Assembly: GCF_009909195.1 (NCBI RefSeq)
Contig: NZ_JAAAMU010000025.1
Coordinates: 35,848-99,847 of the forward strand
Direction of reading: 5' to 3'
DNA: 64,000 nt
DNA from: Paenibacillus sacheonensis
Lineage (GTDB): Bacteria > Bacillota > Bacilli > Paenibacillales > Paenibacillaceae
Shown: one piece after another, positions 34,720 through 43,181 of the stretch
Numbering within the stretch: the first letter of the stretch is position 1
Layout: each line of letters opens with the position of its first letter
Translations under genes and position numbers: made by a program
Notes under the pieces: model-generated
Told to the model about the DNA's origin: nothing
The model's input: only the letters and a program-made list of their open reading frames with translations
Databases searched by the model: none

Positions 34720-35679
34720 ATGAAAGTGAAAGCATGGATTTTTCTAGTAGCAGCTAATCTGTTCTGGGCGGGGAATCTGATCTTCGGCAAAGCGGTAACG
34801 GCTGATTTCCCTCCGGTCTGGGCTTCCTTCCTGCGTTGGGCGATTGCGGCTGTCGTATTAATTCCGATGGCCCAGCTGGTGGAGAAGCCAAATTGGCTGA
34901 AGGTGTGGAGAAACAATTGGGGTCTTTTATTATTCCTTTCGATCGTGGGAGTTATGTTCTACACGCTTCTTACCTATACAGCACTCGAGCATACCTCATC
35001 GACAAACGGGAGTCTGATTAACAGTTTGACTCCGGCGGTTATGATCGTGTTGTCTCTGCTGTTCTTGAAGGACAAAATTTCGGCGTGGCAGGGAGGGGGA
35101 CTGGTCTTATCTTTCCTGGGAGTATTAACGGTATTGACGAAGGGGCATCTTCTGGGCGTCTTCAGTACGCATTACAACCGAGGAGATGGCATTCTGCTCG
35201 TAGCCGTATTCCTGTGGGCAACCTATTCTATTATCAGCAAAAGAGTGCAGCATCTGCCTCCAATTACTTTTGTGGCATTTACAGCCTTACTCGGCGTTAT
35301 TTGCATGGCACCGCTGCTGTTTATTCAACCCCTGCAAACCGAGCATATCACTGCAATCGGCATTACGGGAGTCCTCTATCTGGGTTTGTTTCCATCCATC
35401 GGTTCATTCTTGTTCTGGAATCAAGGAGTCAAGATGCTTGGACCGGGCAAAGCCAGCATAACTATGAATCTGATGCCGATTTTCACGGCTATCTTGTCTG
35501 TGATTACAGGCCAGGCATTACTGGTCTCCCAAATTGTCGGTGGCGTTATCGTTATTGCGGGCATGCTGATGTCTGCTAACTTGATGGTTCGATCGGGAAA
35601 AGCCGGAACGAAACGGGTGAGCAAGAAGCATACAGGCATACAAAGAAAAGGGCAGCCCTCAAAGCCGTTAGAACTGTGA
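34720..35679 (+). CDS. EamA-family (DMT) transporter
   Basis: The 319-residue membrane protein has ten predicted helices in two EamA repeats (LVAANLFWAGNLIFGKAV and LVAVFLWATYSIISKRV begin the two halves). It is a drug/metabolite exporter or amino-acid efflux pump of the DMT superfamily. GTGGAGG precedes the start. It is probably controlled by the divergent LysR regulator. Confidence 0.92.
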   Translation: MKVKAWIFLVAANLFWAGNLIFGKAVTADFPPVWASFLRWAIAAVVLIPMAQLVEKPNWLKVWRNNWGLLLFLSIVGVMFYTLLTYTALEHTSSTNGSLINSLTPAVMIVLSLLFLKDKISAWQGGGLVLSFLGVLTVLTKGHLLGVFSTHYNRGDGILLVAVFLWATYSIISKRVQHLPPITFVAFTALLGVICMAPLLFIQPLQTEHITAIGITGVLYLGLFPSIGSFLFWNQGVKMLGPGKASITMNLMPIFTAILSVITGQALLVSQIVGGVIVIAGMLMSANLMVRSGKAGTKRVSKKHTGIQRKGQPSKPLEL

Positions 35680-35740
35680 CTGAAAATGATTTAAATGGAC
35701 GATTGATAACGAGGCACGATAGTTGAATAGCTAAACTGAT

Positions 35741-35775
35741 GGAGCTGCCGGTTATACACCGGCGGCTTTGTTGTT
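35741..35775 (+). terminator. Terminator of the EamA gene
   Basis: GCTGCCGG and CCGGCGGC pair around TTATACA, followed by TTTGTTGTTTT. The 30 bases before it (GCACGATAGTTGAATAG) look like a diverged dispersed repeat. Confidence 0.65.
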
Positions 35776-35872
35776 TTATACGGACAGTCAAAAAATCATT
35801 GATTTAAAAAATTCCTTACGGAGCACCAAACAACGCAAAAATCATTATTCGTGATGCCAAGCAACAAGATAT

Positions 35873-36418
35873 TTGGTTGAAAACTTGTCGCCGGAGGAGT
35901 CCGGTGTGATCGAAGCGTATATTAGCCGGCTGCAAACGGACCGTGTCGAGGCGGTGAATGCACTGCTACATGGCGATCTTCATTTCAAAAATATGCTTGT
36001 GAATGAGAACGGGATCGTTTCCGGCATCATTGATAGGGGCGATCTGAGCGTAGGCCATCCGGCTTGCGATTTGAGCGTTGCTTACAGCTTTTTACCACCT
36101 TACGCTCGCGGCGTGTTTTTCGAAACTTATGGAGTAGCGAACGAGGAAACGAAGCTGCTGGCGCGGCTGATCGCGGTATACATCCCCGTGCTGATCTTGA
36201 TGCAAGCGGTCGATGACGGGAATGAAGCGATTGCGGCAGAGGCGAAATCCAACATCATGCGAGCACTGTCGGATTGGGTTCATTATTTCGTTGCAGCTAT
36301 GGGGCTATGGCTATCGGCACCATGTCGTTTAAAAGCCGCGATAAGGTACGATTCGCCTTCTCTGATGCCGCTTTATGTTGAGGAACACGAAATTCAACAG
36401 AATAAGCCGTTGCGCTAA
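35873..36418 (+). pseudogene. APH-type phosphotransferase, copy 2 (C-terminal fragment)
   Basis: From GGTTGAA (35874) to the stop at 36418 the sequence is nearly identical to 31064-31607 and lacks the ATP-binding half. It retains LLHGDLHFKNMLV but has IIDRGD where copy 1 has IIDWGD. It reads through the position where copy 1 has TAG, giving the proper C-terminus ending NKPLR. A start in the junction (35873) has no ribosome-binding site. It is a duplicated fragment, not a gene. Confidence 0.8.
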
Positions 36419-36437
36419 CGGGGAACGTTAGTTCAAT
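36408..36437 (+). repeat. Left end of the dispersed repeat
   Basis: CGTTGCGCTAACGGGGAACG followed by TTAGTTCAAT matches the first 30 bases of the full repeats and overlaps the APH copy 2 stop codon; the rest is replaced by another terminator. Confidence 0.55.
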
Positions 36438-36497
36438 AAAACAGCAACAGTCTAGGACTTTATTTTCTCAGTCCATGGCTGCTGCTGTTTTATTTTT
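36438..36497 (+). terminator. Terminator after APH copy 2
   Basis: AAAACAGCAACAG pairs imperfectly with CTGCTGCTGTTTT, followed by ATTTTT. Confidence 0.65.
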
Positions 36498-36503
36498 GAG
36501 GTT

Positions 36504-36799
36504 AGTCTAATACTTAATTTTCGAATGTAACGGTTTGTAAATCCAATAAACCGCGCGAAGACAATACATTCAGTCTAATTATTTTCTCAATACATCGGAA
36601 ACGCGTGTTTTTGGGATTAGGCGGCCTGGGGAGCGGGTCTTTCTGCTAAATGCCCACATTTTCCTCGCGGTTATGCCGAATAAGCGCTCCGGTGTCCGCC
36701 AAAATTCAAATACGCCAATTCTGGGAAAAATAACCGTTTTTCCTGTCCGCTTACGGAAGCGATTCGATCCCCGGCGCTCGGCTCTCCCGTTCGATCCTC
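36504..36799. other. Gap with no feature seen
   Basis: This sequence lies 3' of the minus-strand catalase. No gene, clear hairpin terminator or repeat was found. Open frames here are continuations of the catalase antisense. Confidence 0.4.
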
Positions 36800-38248
36800 T
36801 CAACTTCCGGCCAGCTGCCGGATACGCGACTCGACGCGTTCGCCGAGCGCTGCTGACGCTTGGCACAGATAGTCAAGCACGACGCGCTGCGATTCGGCGG
36901 TTGCAAGGCTCAGAGCGTCGGAGAGATTGTCGACCAGATGCGTCTGCTGCATGGCATCGAGGGCGCGATAAAATTGGCCCGCCTGGGCGAAATTATCGGT
37001 TTTGGGCAGCTCGGCGCGCACGAGCTGGCCCTCCACGTACCGGCCTTCCCCGCTCGTGATCTGGGATTCCGGCGTCCAGTCGGCTTGCCGATTGACCGGG
37101 ACGTTGCGGAAGTCCGGCCCGATGCGCCGGCGCTGCGAGTCGGTGTAGATGTTCGCGCGTCCTTGCAAGATTTTATCGTCCGACAGTTCGGCGCCGTCTA
37201 GCAGGTTGGATACCGAGAAAGCGAGTTTCTCCACTTGCTCCATGTAATTATCCGGATTGCGGTTCAGGTAGAGGCGTCCGACAGGCTGCAGTGGGTAGAA
37301 GTTCTCGTCCCACACTTTCGTAGGGTCGAGCGGATCGTACGAAAGGACGGCGGCGTCATCGGGGTTCATGAGCTGCACGCAAAGCTCGTATTCTACCGTG
37401 CCGCCGGCGGCTATCGCGTCGTAGAGGTCTTGACCGGCGAAGTCCGGATTCTCGCAGCCGAGGCGCGCCGACTCGACGGCATCGATGTACTGCAGGCCGG
37501 CTAGCGGAATCCAGCGGTACTTCACGTACTTACGCACGCCTTCGGCATTGCGCCAGACATAGGTATTCACGCTGTGGCCGGATAGATGCCGATAACTCTT
37601 GACGGTGCCCGCGTCGGAGAAGAGCCATAATAGAAAATGGGTCATTTCCGGCGCCCGGGCGACGAAGCTCCACAGAAGCTGGGGATCGGCCAAGTTGTTT
37701 ACCGGGGAGGGCGAGAGCGCTCGGATGGATTCCGGGAAACGGATCGGATCTCGGATGGTAAAGACGGGAATGTGGTTGAAGATGAAATCGAGCACCCCTT
37801 GCTCGGAGTAGAATTTGGTCGCAAACCCGCGAATGCCGCGGGACGTATCGGGCGTTCCTTTATTGCCGCCGGCAAGCGAGAAGCGCACCGCGACGGGCAC
37901 TTCCTGACCCGGCGTTTGCAAGAAGCAGAGCTTCGTATGCGCCGACATGTCGTGCGTGGTGCGGAAGTAGCCGAACGCGGCGTTGCCTTTGACGTGCACG
38001 GGTCTCTCGATGATTTTGCTATGTATGAACGTCTCGAGCGTCTCATGCAGCTTGCTGTCTTGCTCCAGTATGGGGCCGCGCGGGCCGACGGTCTGCGAAT
38101 GAAGAGCTGCGGAGTTGTCGCCGGTTCCTTTCGCGGCAGCTTGTGTGTGATGGTGGTATACGTCATGCGTTTCCGTGGATTGCGCTTGCTGCGACGGCTG
38201 TGTCTGCTGCGCCTCTGATCTCAGGTTGGTTTCGTTCACGTCGTCCAT
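36800..38248 (-). CDS. Divergent haem catalase
   Basis: The 482-residue protein keeps the catalase core but is diverged. The distal His is in RPVHVKGNAAFGYF (usual HARGAGAHG changed), Asn is in FIFNHIPVFTIRD, and the proximal Tyr is in ANIYTDSQRRRIG. An N-terminal extension of about 50 residues is Gln/His-rich (YHHHTQAAAKG). Residues for haem binding appear present, so peroxide decomposition or another haem peroxidase activity is likely. The gene is richer in G+C than its neighbours, suggesting transfer. It is a single gene between IS and repeat debris. Confidence 0.85.
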   Translation of the reverse strand: MDDVNETNLRSEAQQTQPSQQAQSTETHDVYHHHTQAAAKGTGDNSAALHSQTVGPRGPILEQDSKLHETLETFIHSKIIERPVHVKGNAAFGYFRTTHDMSAHTKLCFLQTPGQEVPVAVRFSLAGGNKGTPDTSRGIRGFATKFYSEQGVLDFIFNHIPVFTIRDPIRFPESIRALSPSPVNNLADPQLLWSFVARAPEMTHFLLWLFSDAGTVKSYRHLSGHSVNTYVWRNAEGVRKYVKYRWIPLAGLQYIDAVESARLGCENPDFAGQDLYDAIAAGGTVEYELCVQLMNPDDAAVLSYDPLDPTKVWDENFYPLQPVGRLYLNRNPDNYMEQVEKLAFSVSNLLDGAELSDDKILQGRANIYTDSQRRRIGPDFRNVPVNRQADWTPESQITSGEGRYVEGQLVRAELPKTDNFAQAGQFYRALDAMQQTHLVDNLSDALSLATAESQRVVLDYLCQASAALGERVESRIRQLAGS

Positions 38249-38404
38249 GCTTTAACCTCCTATGACAATCCTCCTCGATACAATACTGTTTATGCGGAGC
38301 ATCAGGGCAACTATGACTGCTTGTCGCGAATTGGTGATCGATACCTTGCAATTCGCAAGGAAGAAGCAGAAAGCTGCTACCCTCTCGGATAACAGCTCTC
38401 GTTC

Positions 38405-38489
38405 CAATGCTGTCGATGCCGACGACAAGATGCTGGGTTGAAATACGTTCGAGCAGTTGATTTTGTTTGGCTTGGGCTTTAAACTTCAA
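38405..38489 (-). pseudogene. IS110-family transposase, first codons only
   Basis: From a TTG start at 38489 the minus strand reads KFKAQAKQNQLLERISTQH then LVVGID, as in the 20 kb transposase, and then departs from the family. AAGGAGG lies within the hairpin just upstream. Confidence 0.65.
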
Positions 38490-38493
38490 GATA

Positions 38494-38560
38494 GAGCGAC
38501 CTCCTTAAGATGGCTAAAGGGCTATGACCCGTGATGAACCCATCGTACCGGAGGCGCTCG
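38494..38560 (-). ncRNA. IS110-type leader hairpin (solo copy 1)
   Basis: GAGCG-CCTCC and GGAGG-CGCTC form the outer stem of a 67-base structure. It has an inner GGGTT...GGGTCATAGCCC hairpin, directly 5' of the IS110 start codons on the minus strand, and the transposase ribosome-binding site (AAGGAGG) lies in the stem. A near-identical copy stands at 62972-63038. It could be part of the IS110 guide (bridge) RNA or a translation-control hairpin. Confidence 0.5.
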
Positions 38561-38635
38561 TTTTTGTGCAAAGCGCAAAATTAACGCTCTACAGGAATCC
38601 TAACGGGAAACGCTAGCTGAAGCATTGGAGGTGAC

Positions 38636-38953
38636 ATGAATTTGGAAAAAGCTAATTTCCTTGATCCTTGGCAACCCTCTCTATTAGAAGAATTCATATT
38701 GGAACTTAGAAAAGAAGTCTGCGAAGATCATGTATTGTACAATAAAGACCTTAAAATTGTAGCGCGTAGGAGAGACAGGGATGAGTACCTGTTTTGGCTT
38801 ATCAATGAAGGGAACTTCGCACAAGTTCATTTAACTTGGCGAGGATCAGTTGAGCCCGATCCGTTTTGGCCAGTAACTGAGTTGTTTGACTCATTTGAAA
38901 TCTGGGCGGATACGGTGATGAAACAAGATAATTTAAAATATGGTGATCGTTAA
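38636..38953 (+). CDS. Conserved hypothetical protein, 105 residues
   Basis: The protein begins MNLEKANFLDPWQPSLLEE and contains DHVLYNKDLKIVARRRDRDE and AQVHLTWRGSVEPDPFWP. The composition is that of a small soluble alpha/beta protein; similar proteins are widespread in bacteria with no known role. GGAGGTGAC precedes the ATG. Its TAA stop lies in the left end of a dispersed repeat. Confidence 0.75.
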   Translation: MNLEKANFLDPWQPSLLEEFILELRKEVCEDHVLYNKDLKIVARRRDRDEYLFWLINEGNFAQVHLTWRGSVEPDPFWPVTELFDSFEIWADTVMKQDNLKYGDR

Positions 38954-39038
38954 ACTAACTGGGAACGATAGTTCAGCGATCCAGGGAGCAGTTTGTCGCA
39001 GCGGCAACTGCTCCTTTTGTCGTTAAGCTAAATGGCAG
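38948..39038 (+). repeat. Dispersed gene-following repeat, full copy 2
   Basis: CGTTAAACTAACTGGGAACG at the left end includes the TAA of the previous gene. The central hairpin is GGAGCAGTTTGTCGC / GCGGCAACTGCTCC + TTTT, and the right end is CGTTAAGCTAAATGGCAG. Confidence 0.75.
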
Positions 39039-39109
39039 GATACTTCCAATATCTGTAGAATTATTATTGGAGTGCTGGAAGAACTTTCTCATGGGGATGA
39101 AGATAAAAA

Positions 39110-39664
39110 ATGAGTTTTAATGAGTCATTTCAAGAGTTTCCTATTATTGAAACAGAACGTTAATTATTGCGCGAACTTCAATCCGAGGATGCAGAAGATT
39201 ACTTTAATTATTTTTCTAACAAGGAAGTAACAATGTTTTGGGGATATGATTGTCCAAAAGATGTAAAGACAGTTGCAAGCACCTTTGTACGCTTTAGTAA
39301 TGCGTTTAAGAGAAAAGAAATGATTGTCTGGGGAATATCTGAAAAGGGAACTGATAAGATTATCGGTACGTGTATATTAGGCAACTTTGTAAGAGGGTCA
39401 ATGGCAAATATCAGTTATAATCTATCGCAAGAACAATGGTAAAGAGGCTTCATGTTAGAGGCATTAGGCGCCATAATACCTTTTGGTTTTAAAAATTTAG
39501 GATTGCATCGTATTCAAGCAATGGTAATGCCCGAAAATAATGCGTCAATAAGTTTATTGGAAAAATGTAATTTTAAAAATGAAGGTCTGTTAAGGGCATA
39601 CTCTTTTGGCACTTTATTTACCGATACCCTCATATATTCACTCCTAGCTGAGGAGCTCAATTAA
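39110..39664 (+). pseudogene. GNAT acetyltransferase (RimJ/RimL type) with two in-frame TAA codons
   Basis: A single continuous frame of 184 codons encodes EFPIIETER, LLRELQSEDAEDYFNYFSN, a V/I-IG core and a C-terminal LHRIQAMVMPENNASISLLE, followed by KCNFKNEGLLRAY. It is interrupted only by TAA at 39161-39163 (expected Leu) and TAA at 39440-39442 (expected Gly or similar in QW-x-RG). Apart from these, the acetyl-CoA-binding and C-terminal motifs are intact. It is inactive unless stops are read through. A full dispersed repeat follows. Confidence 0.85.
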
Positions 39665-39688
39665 ATAAAAGGTAATAGATCGATACTT

Positions 39689-39778
39689 TGTTAACCTAAC
39701 GGGAAATGATAGTTCAATGATCCAGGAGCAGATTACCGTCTCGTCAGTTGCTCCCTATTTCATTAAGTTAAAGGGCCG
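39689..39778 (+). repeat. Dispersed gene-following repeat, full copy 3
   Basis: Left end TGTTAACCTAACGGGAAATG, then ATAGTTCAATGATCC, hairpin GGAGCAGATTACCG / CGTCAGTTGCTCC, and right end CATTAAGTTAAAGGGCCG. It lies between the broken acetyltransferase and the T-box leader. Confidence 0.72.
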
Positions 39779-39844
39779 ATTAGTTTAATCGTTGCCACTG
39801 TACAATATCCCTATTTCCTGATAATGTATATCCAATAGTAAAAG

Positions 39845-40139
39845 GCGATGAAGAGGGAAGTAAATAAACGGATTCTTTAACAGAGAGCTCCAGCAGCTGA
39901 AAAGGAGCAAGCATCCCTTATTGAAAAAAGCCTTAGAGCTGCGCAAAGGATCCACATCTGTGGTAATGGTGTGACAGTAGCTCCTGTTATAGAGCTAAAG
40001 TATAATGCACGGCTCAACAAGCTGTGCCGTACTTCAAAAGGCAGATAGGGTGACCTGTAGGCGAACCTGGGTGGTACCACGAGAAGGATAAACTCGTCCC
40101 TGAGACAAATGTCTTGGAGGTGGGTTTTTTATTTTGTTC
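39845..40139 (+). promoter_or_regulatory. T-box riboswitch leader, likely serine (AGC) specifier
   Basis: The T-box sequence TGGGTGGTACCACG (40068-40081) is perfect. Downstream, CGTCCCTGAGACA...TGTCTTGGAGGTGGG with TTTTTTATTTT is the terminator that competes with the antiterminator. Stem I begins near GAAGAGGGAAGTAA and has the AGAGAG distal motif at about 39882. The 3' strand GAGCAAGCATCCCTT closes the stem, which places AGC (39910-39912) in the specifier position just before A-TCCCTT. AGC is a serine codon. Uncharged tRNA-Ser would allow transcription of the downstream methyltransferase. Confidence 0.85.
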
Positions 40140-40177
40140 GACTCGTTAGGATCTATCAAAAACCCAGGAGGGATAAC

Positions 40178-40987
40178 ATGGACAGTGTGGATGTTGTAAG
40201 AAAATTTTATGATGAGACAGTGAACTATGAGTGGCAACGGCTTGAACGACACCAAGTCGAATTTGAACTTAGCAAGCGTTATATTACTCGCTATGTCGGG
40301 CCGAATGATAAGGTGCTGGATCTTGGCGGTGGACCAGGCAAGTATTCTCTACACCTCTCACAACTTGGTAGTGAAATGACGTTGGCGGACCTTTCCCAAA
40401 ATAACGTAAATTTTGCATTGAATAAAGCACAGGAACTTGGACTACCGCTGAACGGATTACAAGCGGATTGCCGCGATTTATCAGCATTCAAAGATGAACA
40501 ATTCGATCACGTTCTCTGCATGGGTCCGATGTATCACCTAATGGAAGAGAACGACAGGATTACAACGATTAATGAATGTTTGAGGGTATTAAAACCTAAT
40601 GGTACACTTATTGTATCGTTTGTGTCTTCTTACTCTTTCGTGTGGGATTATTTAATTCGTAATCCAAGCAAAATCTTAGAAGAAGAGAGTCGTTCTCAAC
40701 TTAATGCAATAGTGGAAGATAAGAATTTTATCGGATTAGGTTTTTCCGAAAATTTCTTCATACGGCCCAAAGATGTGCTTTCTTTTTTCAAGCCCTTCAG
40801 ACTGGAAAGGCTGCATCTGCTGAATTGCGAAAGCTTTTTGTATTTACGTGAGACGGAGTTGTTAAGTCAACCCCCCGAAGTTGTAAGGGCATGGCTAGAC
40901 TTGGCAGAGCAAGTGTGCGAGCGTGAGGATATACTGAGTCTTGCAGAACATTTCATGTTCATAGGACGTAAACAGAAAGAAGATTAG
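40178..40987 (+). CDS. Class I SAM-dependent methyltransferase under T-box control
   Basis: The 269-residue protein has SAM motif I VLDLGGGPGKYSLHL, the acidic end of strand 2 in MTLADLSQNN, motif II-like FDHVLCMGPMYHL and a post-motif VLKPNGTLIVSF. The start at 40178 follows CCAGGAGGG; the upstream in-frame ATG lies in the terminator and is not used. T-box genes normally concern aminoacyl-tRNA synthesis or amino-acid metabolism, so the substrate may be an amino acid, tRNA or a Ser-derived product. A partial dispersed repeat begins 11 bases after the stop. Confidence 0.87.
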   Translation: MDSVDVVRKFYDETVNYEWQRLERHQVEFELSKRYITRYVGPNDKVLDLGGGPGKYSLHLSQLGSEMTLADLSQNNVNFALNKAQELGLPLNGLQADCRDLSAFKDEQFDHVLCMGPMYHLMEENDRITTINECLRVLKPNGTLIVSFVSSYSFVWDYLIRNPSKILEEESRSQLNAIVEDKNFIGLGFSENFFIRPKDVLSFFKPFRLERLHLLNCESFLYLRETELLSQPPEVVRAWLDLAEQVCEREDILSLAEHFMFIGRKQKED

Positions 40988-40997
40988 AAAATAGTTT

Positions 40998-41020
40998 CGT
41001 TACGCTAACTGGGAACGACG
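40998..41020 (+). repeat. Left end of the dispersed repeat after the methyltransferase
   Basis: CGTTACGCTAACTGGGAACG matches the left end of the full copies; the remainder is replaced by unrelated sequence. Confidence 0.55.
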
Positions 41021-41100
41021 CGCTCCGCGACCTGTCATGCTGCGGCGGGACTGGTCGAATTGACAGTACTCGCGGTCATCGCCCATGCAACGTGTACATG

Positions 41101-41149
41101 CAAAAAGGGAAGCAGCCTGCCTTAACGGCAATGTTTGCTTCCCTTTTTG
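41101..41149. terminator. Bidirectional terminator
   Basis: CAAAAAGGGAAGCA and TGCTTCCCTTTTTG form a 14-bp perfect stem. It serves the minus-strand RCC1 protein and can also end + strand transcription from the methyltransferase. Confidence 0.85.
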
Positions 41150-41197
41150 TCGTCTTATTGTCGTCTTGGCTCTCAACCACTCGTCCTAGCTTTGATT

Positions 41198-43021
41198 TTA
41201 CCGAAACGGAATCTCCGTCAAAGCATGATACTCGAGATGCTCCCAGTCGTCCCGATACGTATCGTCGCCCAGCATGCCATAAGGGCTTCGGCCCACTCCC
41301 GAAAGCTTCCCGTCCGAACCGAGGAACAACGATATCCCATTTTCCGCAAACACATGAGCAACCGGCGATAAATCGCTGACAGCCGCAGGCTTCGTTACTT
41401 CCTCGCCAAGGGAAAGCATGCCGAGTTCGCCGAAATAATTGCTGCCCCAACCGAATAACGTCCCTTTCGCGTCGACTGCGAAGAAGTGATAACTGCCCGC
41501 GGCGATTTCCTTGATATCATGTAATCCTTCAATTAAACGAGGCGTAGTCGTGAAGGAATCGTTACCCGTACCGAAGTACGAGTCCCTAAGTTCGTCCCAT
41601 CCCCACACCGTCCCGTCCTTCTTCAGCGCTAGCGCGGCCGTATTGCTCAAGGACACGCTCGCGACGTCGGACAATTGCTTGAATCGGTCGATCTCCGTGT
41701 CGTCCTTCTGCGTTTTCCAGAGCGTGCCGTCGTTCTTCAACACCAAGGTGTATTCGAATCCGATCTGGACATCCTTCACGTTCTTCCAATTCAATTTCAC
41801 AATGTCCAAATGCAAGGGATCCCACGAGTCGCGCTCCAGTCCCAGTTTACCGGAATAATTGGACCCCCAGGCGTATACGTCGCCGCTATTGCTTATTGCC
41901 ATGACTGCCATTTCGTCGGCCCGAACGGTAGCGATGAACGGAAGATTCTCGACGCGGCGCGGCGTTTCGGCAACTTCGTATTCCTGCGTGCCGTTCCCCC
42001 ATGCGCCGGCATTATTGAACCCCCACACCCACACCGTCCCATCTTTCTTTACCGCGAACCCGACATCCCCTTCTACTTCGACTTGCACGACGTCATCCAT
42101 CAGCTTCGTCGGCTTGTCGTAGAACTGTCCCCAAGTCCACAGTTGGCCGTCTTCGGTAACGACCGCGATTTGTCCGGATTCGACGCTGGCCGTTCGGATC
42201 GGACGCTCGATAAACGAATCATGCTTGGACCAGATGCCCAGGTTGCGGGATTGGGCTTGTTCTTGATAAGGAGCCAGCATGCGTTTCAGATACGGATTAT
42301 CATTGACGACGCTCGTCTTCGCGTAACCTTCGGCGACGAGTTTTTGATTCAACAACGTGCCATCCTTTAGATAGACGGCCGCCCACAAGTTCCGATTTCG
42401 ATCTCGCCCGCCCCAGAACGTTACGCCCACTTTCGTCCCAACGGGCACCAGCGACCTGAGATAAGACGTTGCTTCCATGCCGTTTCGAATCGGCGAGATG
42501 CCCGCCAGCCGCATGTGCTCGGATTGGTTGTTATAGTTTATCACGACATAATTGCCGTCCTGAACGCCTTCGATCGTGGCCTCGATCGGGGAGGCCGATT
42601 GAATGCGAACGGCATTAGCCGCCGTATCCCAGCGAACGTCGAAACCGAATGTTTCGGCCACGAAACGAAGCGGCATCAGGATTGACCCGTCCGCGTATAC
42701 GCCAGGTATTGGCAGGGAAATTTCCTCTTCGTCCACATATGCGATCTTTTTGCCTAGCTGGTAACTCAGTTCCTGATCCCCCTTCGCCGCATGGACGATT
42801 TCGGAATCGCCATACCACTCGACTTCCGCGCCTAATTGCTCGAAGATAGCTCGCATGGGGACGAGAACGGAACCTTGCTTGCGAATCGGAGCCGTGTCGA
42901 ACGAAACCGGCTTGCCGTCGATCGTGACGGAGATAGGCGCCGGATGACCGGTAGCGTAAGAAGGTGAGGCTGTAAGGATGGCAAGCAAGAAACTCATGAG
43001 CAAACAAATCGTTTTCTTCAT
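41198..43021 (-). CDS. Secreted CuAO_N1 / nuclease-like / RCC1-repeat protein
   Basis: The 607-residue protein has a signal peptide (MKKTICLLMSFLLAILTASP). A copper-amine-oxidase N-terminal-like domain follows (about 30-140; repeats of LVPMRAIFEQLGAEVEW and LMPLRFVAETFGFDVRW). Then comes a thermonuclease-like segment (about 145-275) with HMRLAGI, GTKVGVTFWGGRDRNR and LLNQKLVAEGYAKT. The last part (about 280-600) is a series of RCC1-like beta-propeller repeats (VWGFNNAGAWGNGT, AWGSNYSGKLGLE, GWGSNYFGELGML). The nuclease module has HMRLAGIS where active enzymes have RLAGID-x-PE, so it is probably not catalytic. CuAO_N1 is typically a cell-wall-binding module in Paenibacillus. The role is unknown. 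Confidence 0.85.
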   Translation of the reverse strand: MKKTICLLMSFLLAILTASPSYATGHPAPISVTIDGKPVSFDTAPIRKQGSVLVPMRAIFEQLGAEVEWYGDSEIVHAAKGDQELSYQLGKKIAYVDEEEISLPIPGVYADGSILMPLRFVAETFGFDVRWDTAANAVRIQSASPIEATIEGVQDGNYVVINYNNQSEHMRLAGISPIRNGMEATSYLRSLVPVGTKVGVTFWGGRDRNRNLWAAVYLKDGTLLNQKLVAEGYAKTSVVNDNPYLKRMLAPYQEQAQSRNLGIWSKHDSFIERPIRTASVESGQIAVVTEDGQLWTWGQFYDKPTKLMDDVVQVEVEGDVGFAVKKDGTVWVWGFNNAGAWGNGTQEYEVAETPRRVENLPFIATVRADEMAVMAISNSGDVYAWGSNYSGKLGLERDSWDPLHLDIVKLNWKNVKDVQIGFEYTLVLKNDGTLWKTQKDDTEIDRFKQLSDVASVSLSNTAALALKKDGTVWGWDELRDSYFGTGNDSFTTTPRLIEGLHDIKEIAAGSYHFFAVDAKGTLFGWGSNYFGELGMLSLGEEVTKPAAVSDLSPVAHVFAENGISLFLGSDGKLSGVGRSPYGMLGDDTYRDDWEHLEYHALTEIPFR

Positions 43022-43181
43022 TCAGGAATCCTCCGGTGTTAGTGATAATGATGTCGAATATCGTATTTATCGACAGTTTGTGGAAGATTTAAAGAAAAGA
43101 CTAAAGTAATCGGTAGCCCGGGACAACGAAAAGGACTTCAGCGCCATCGTTCAATTTGCGTTACTTGTTACTTGTTTTGCT

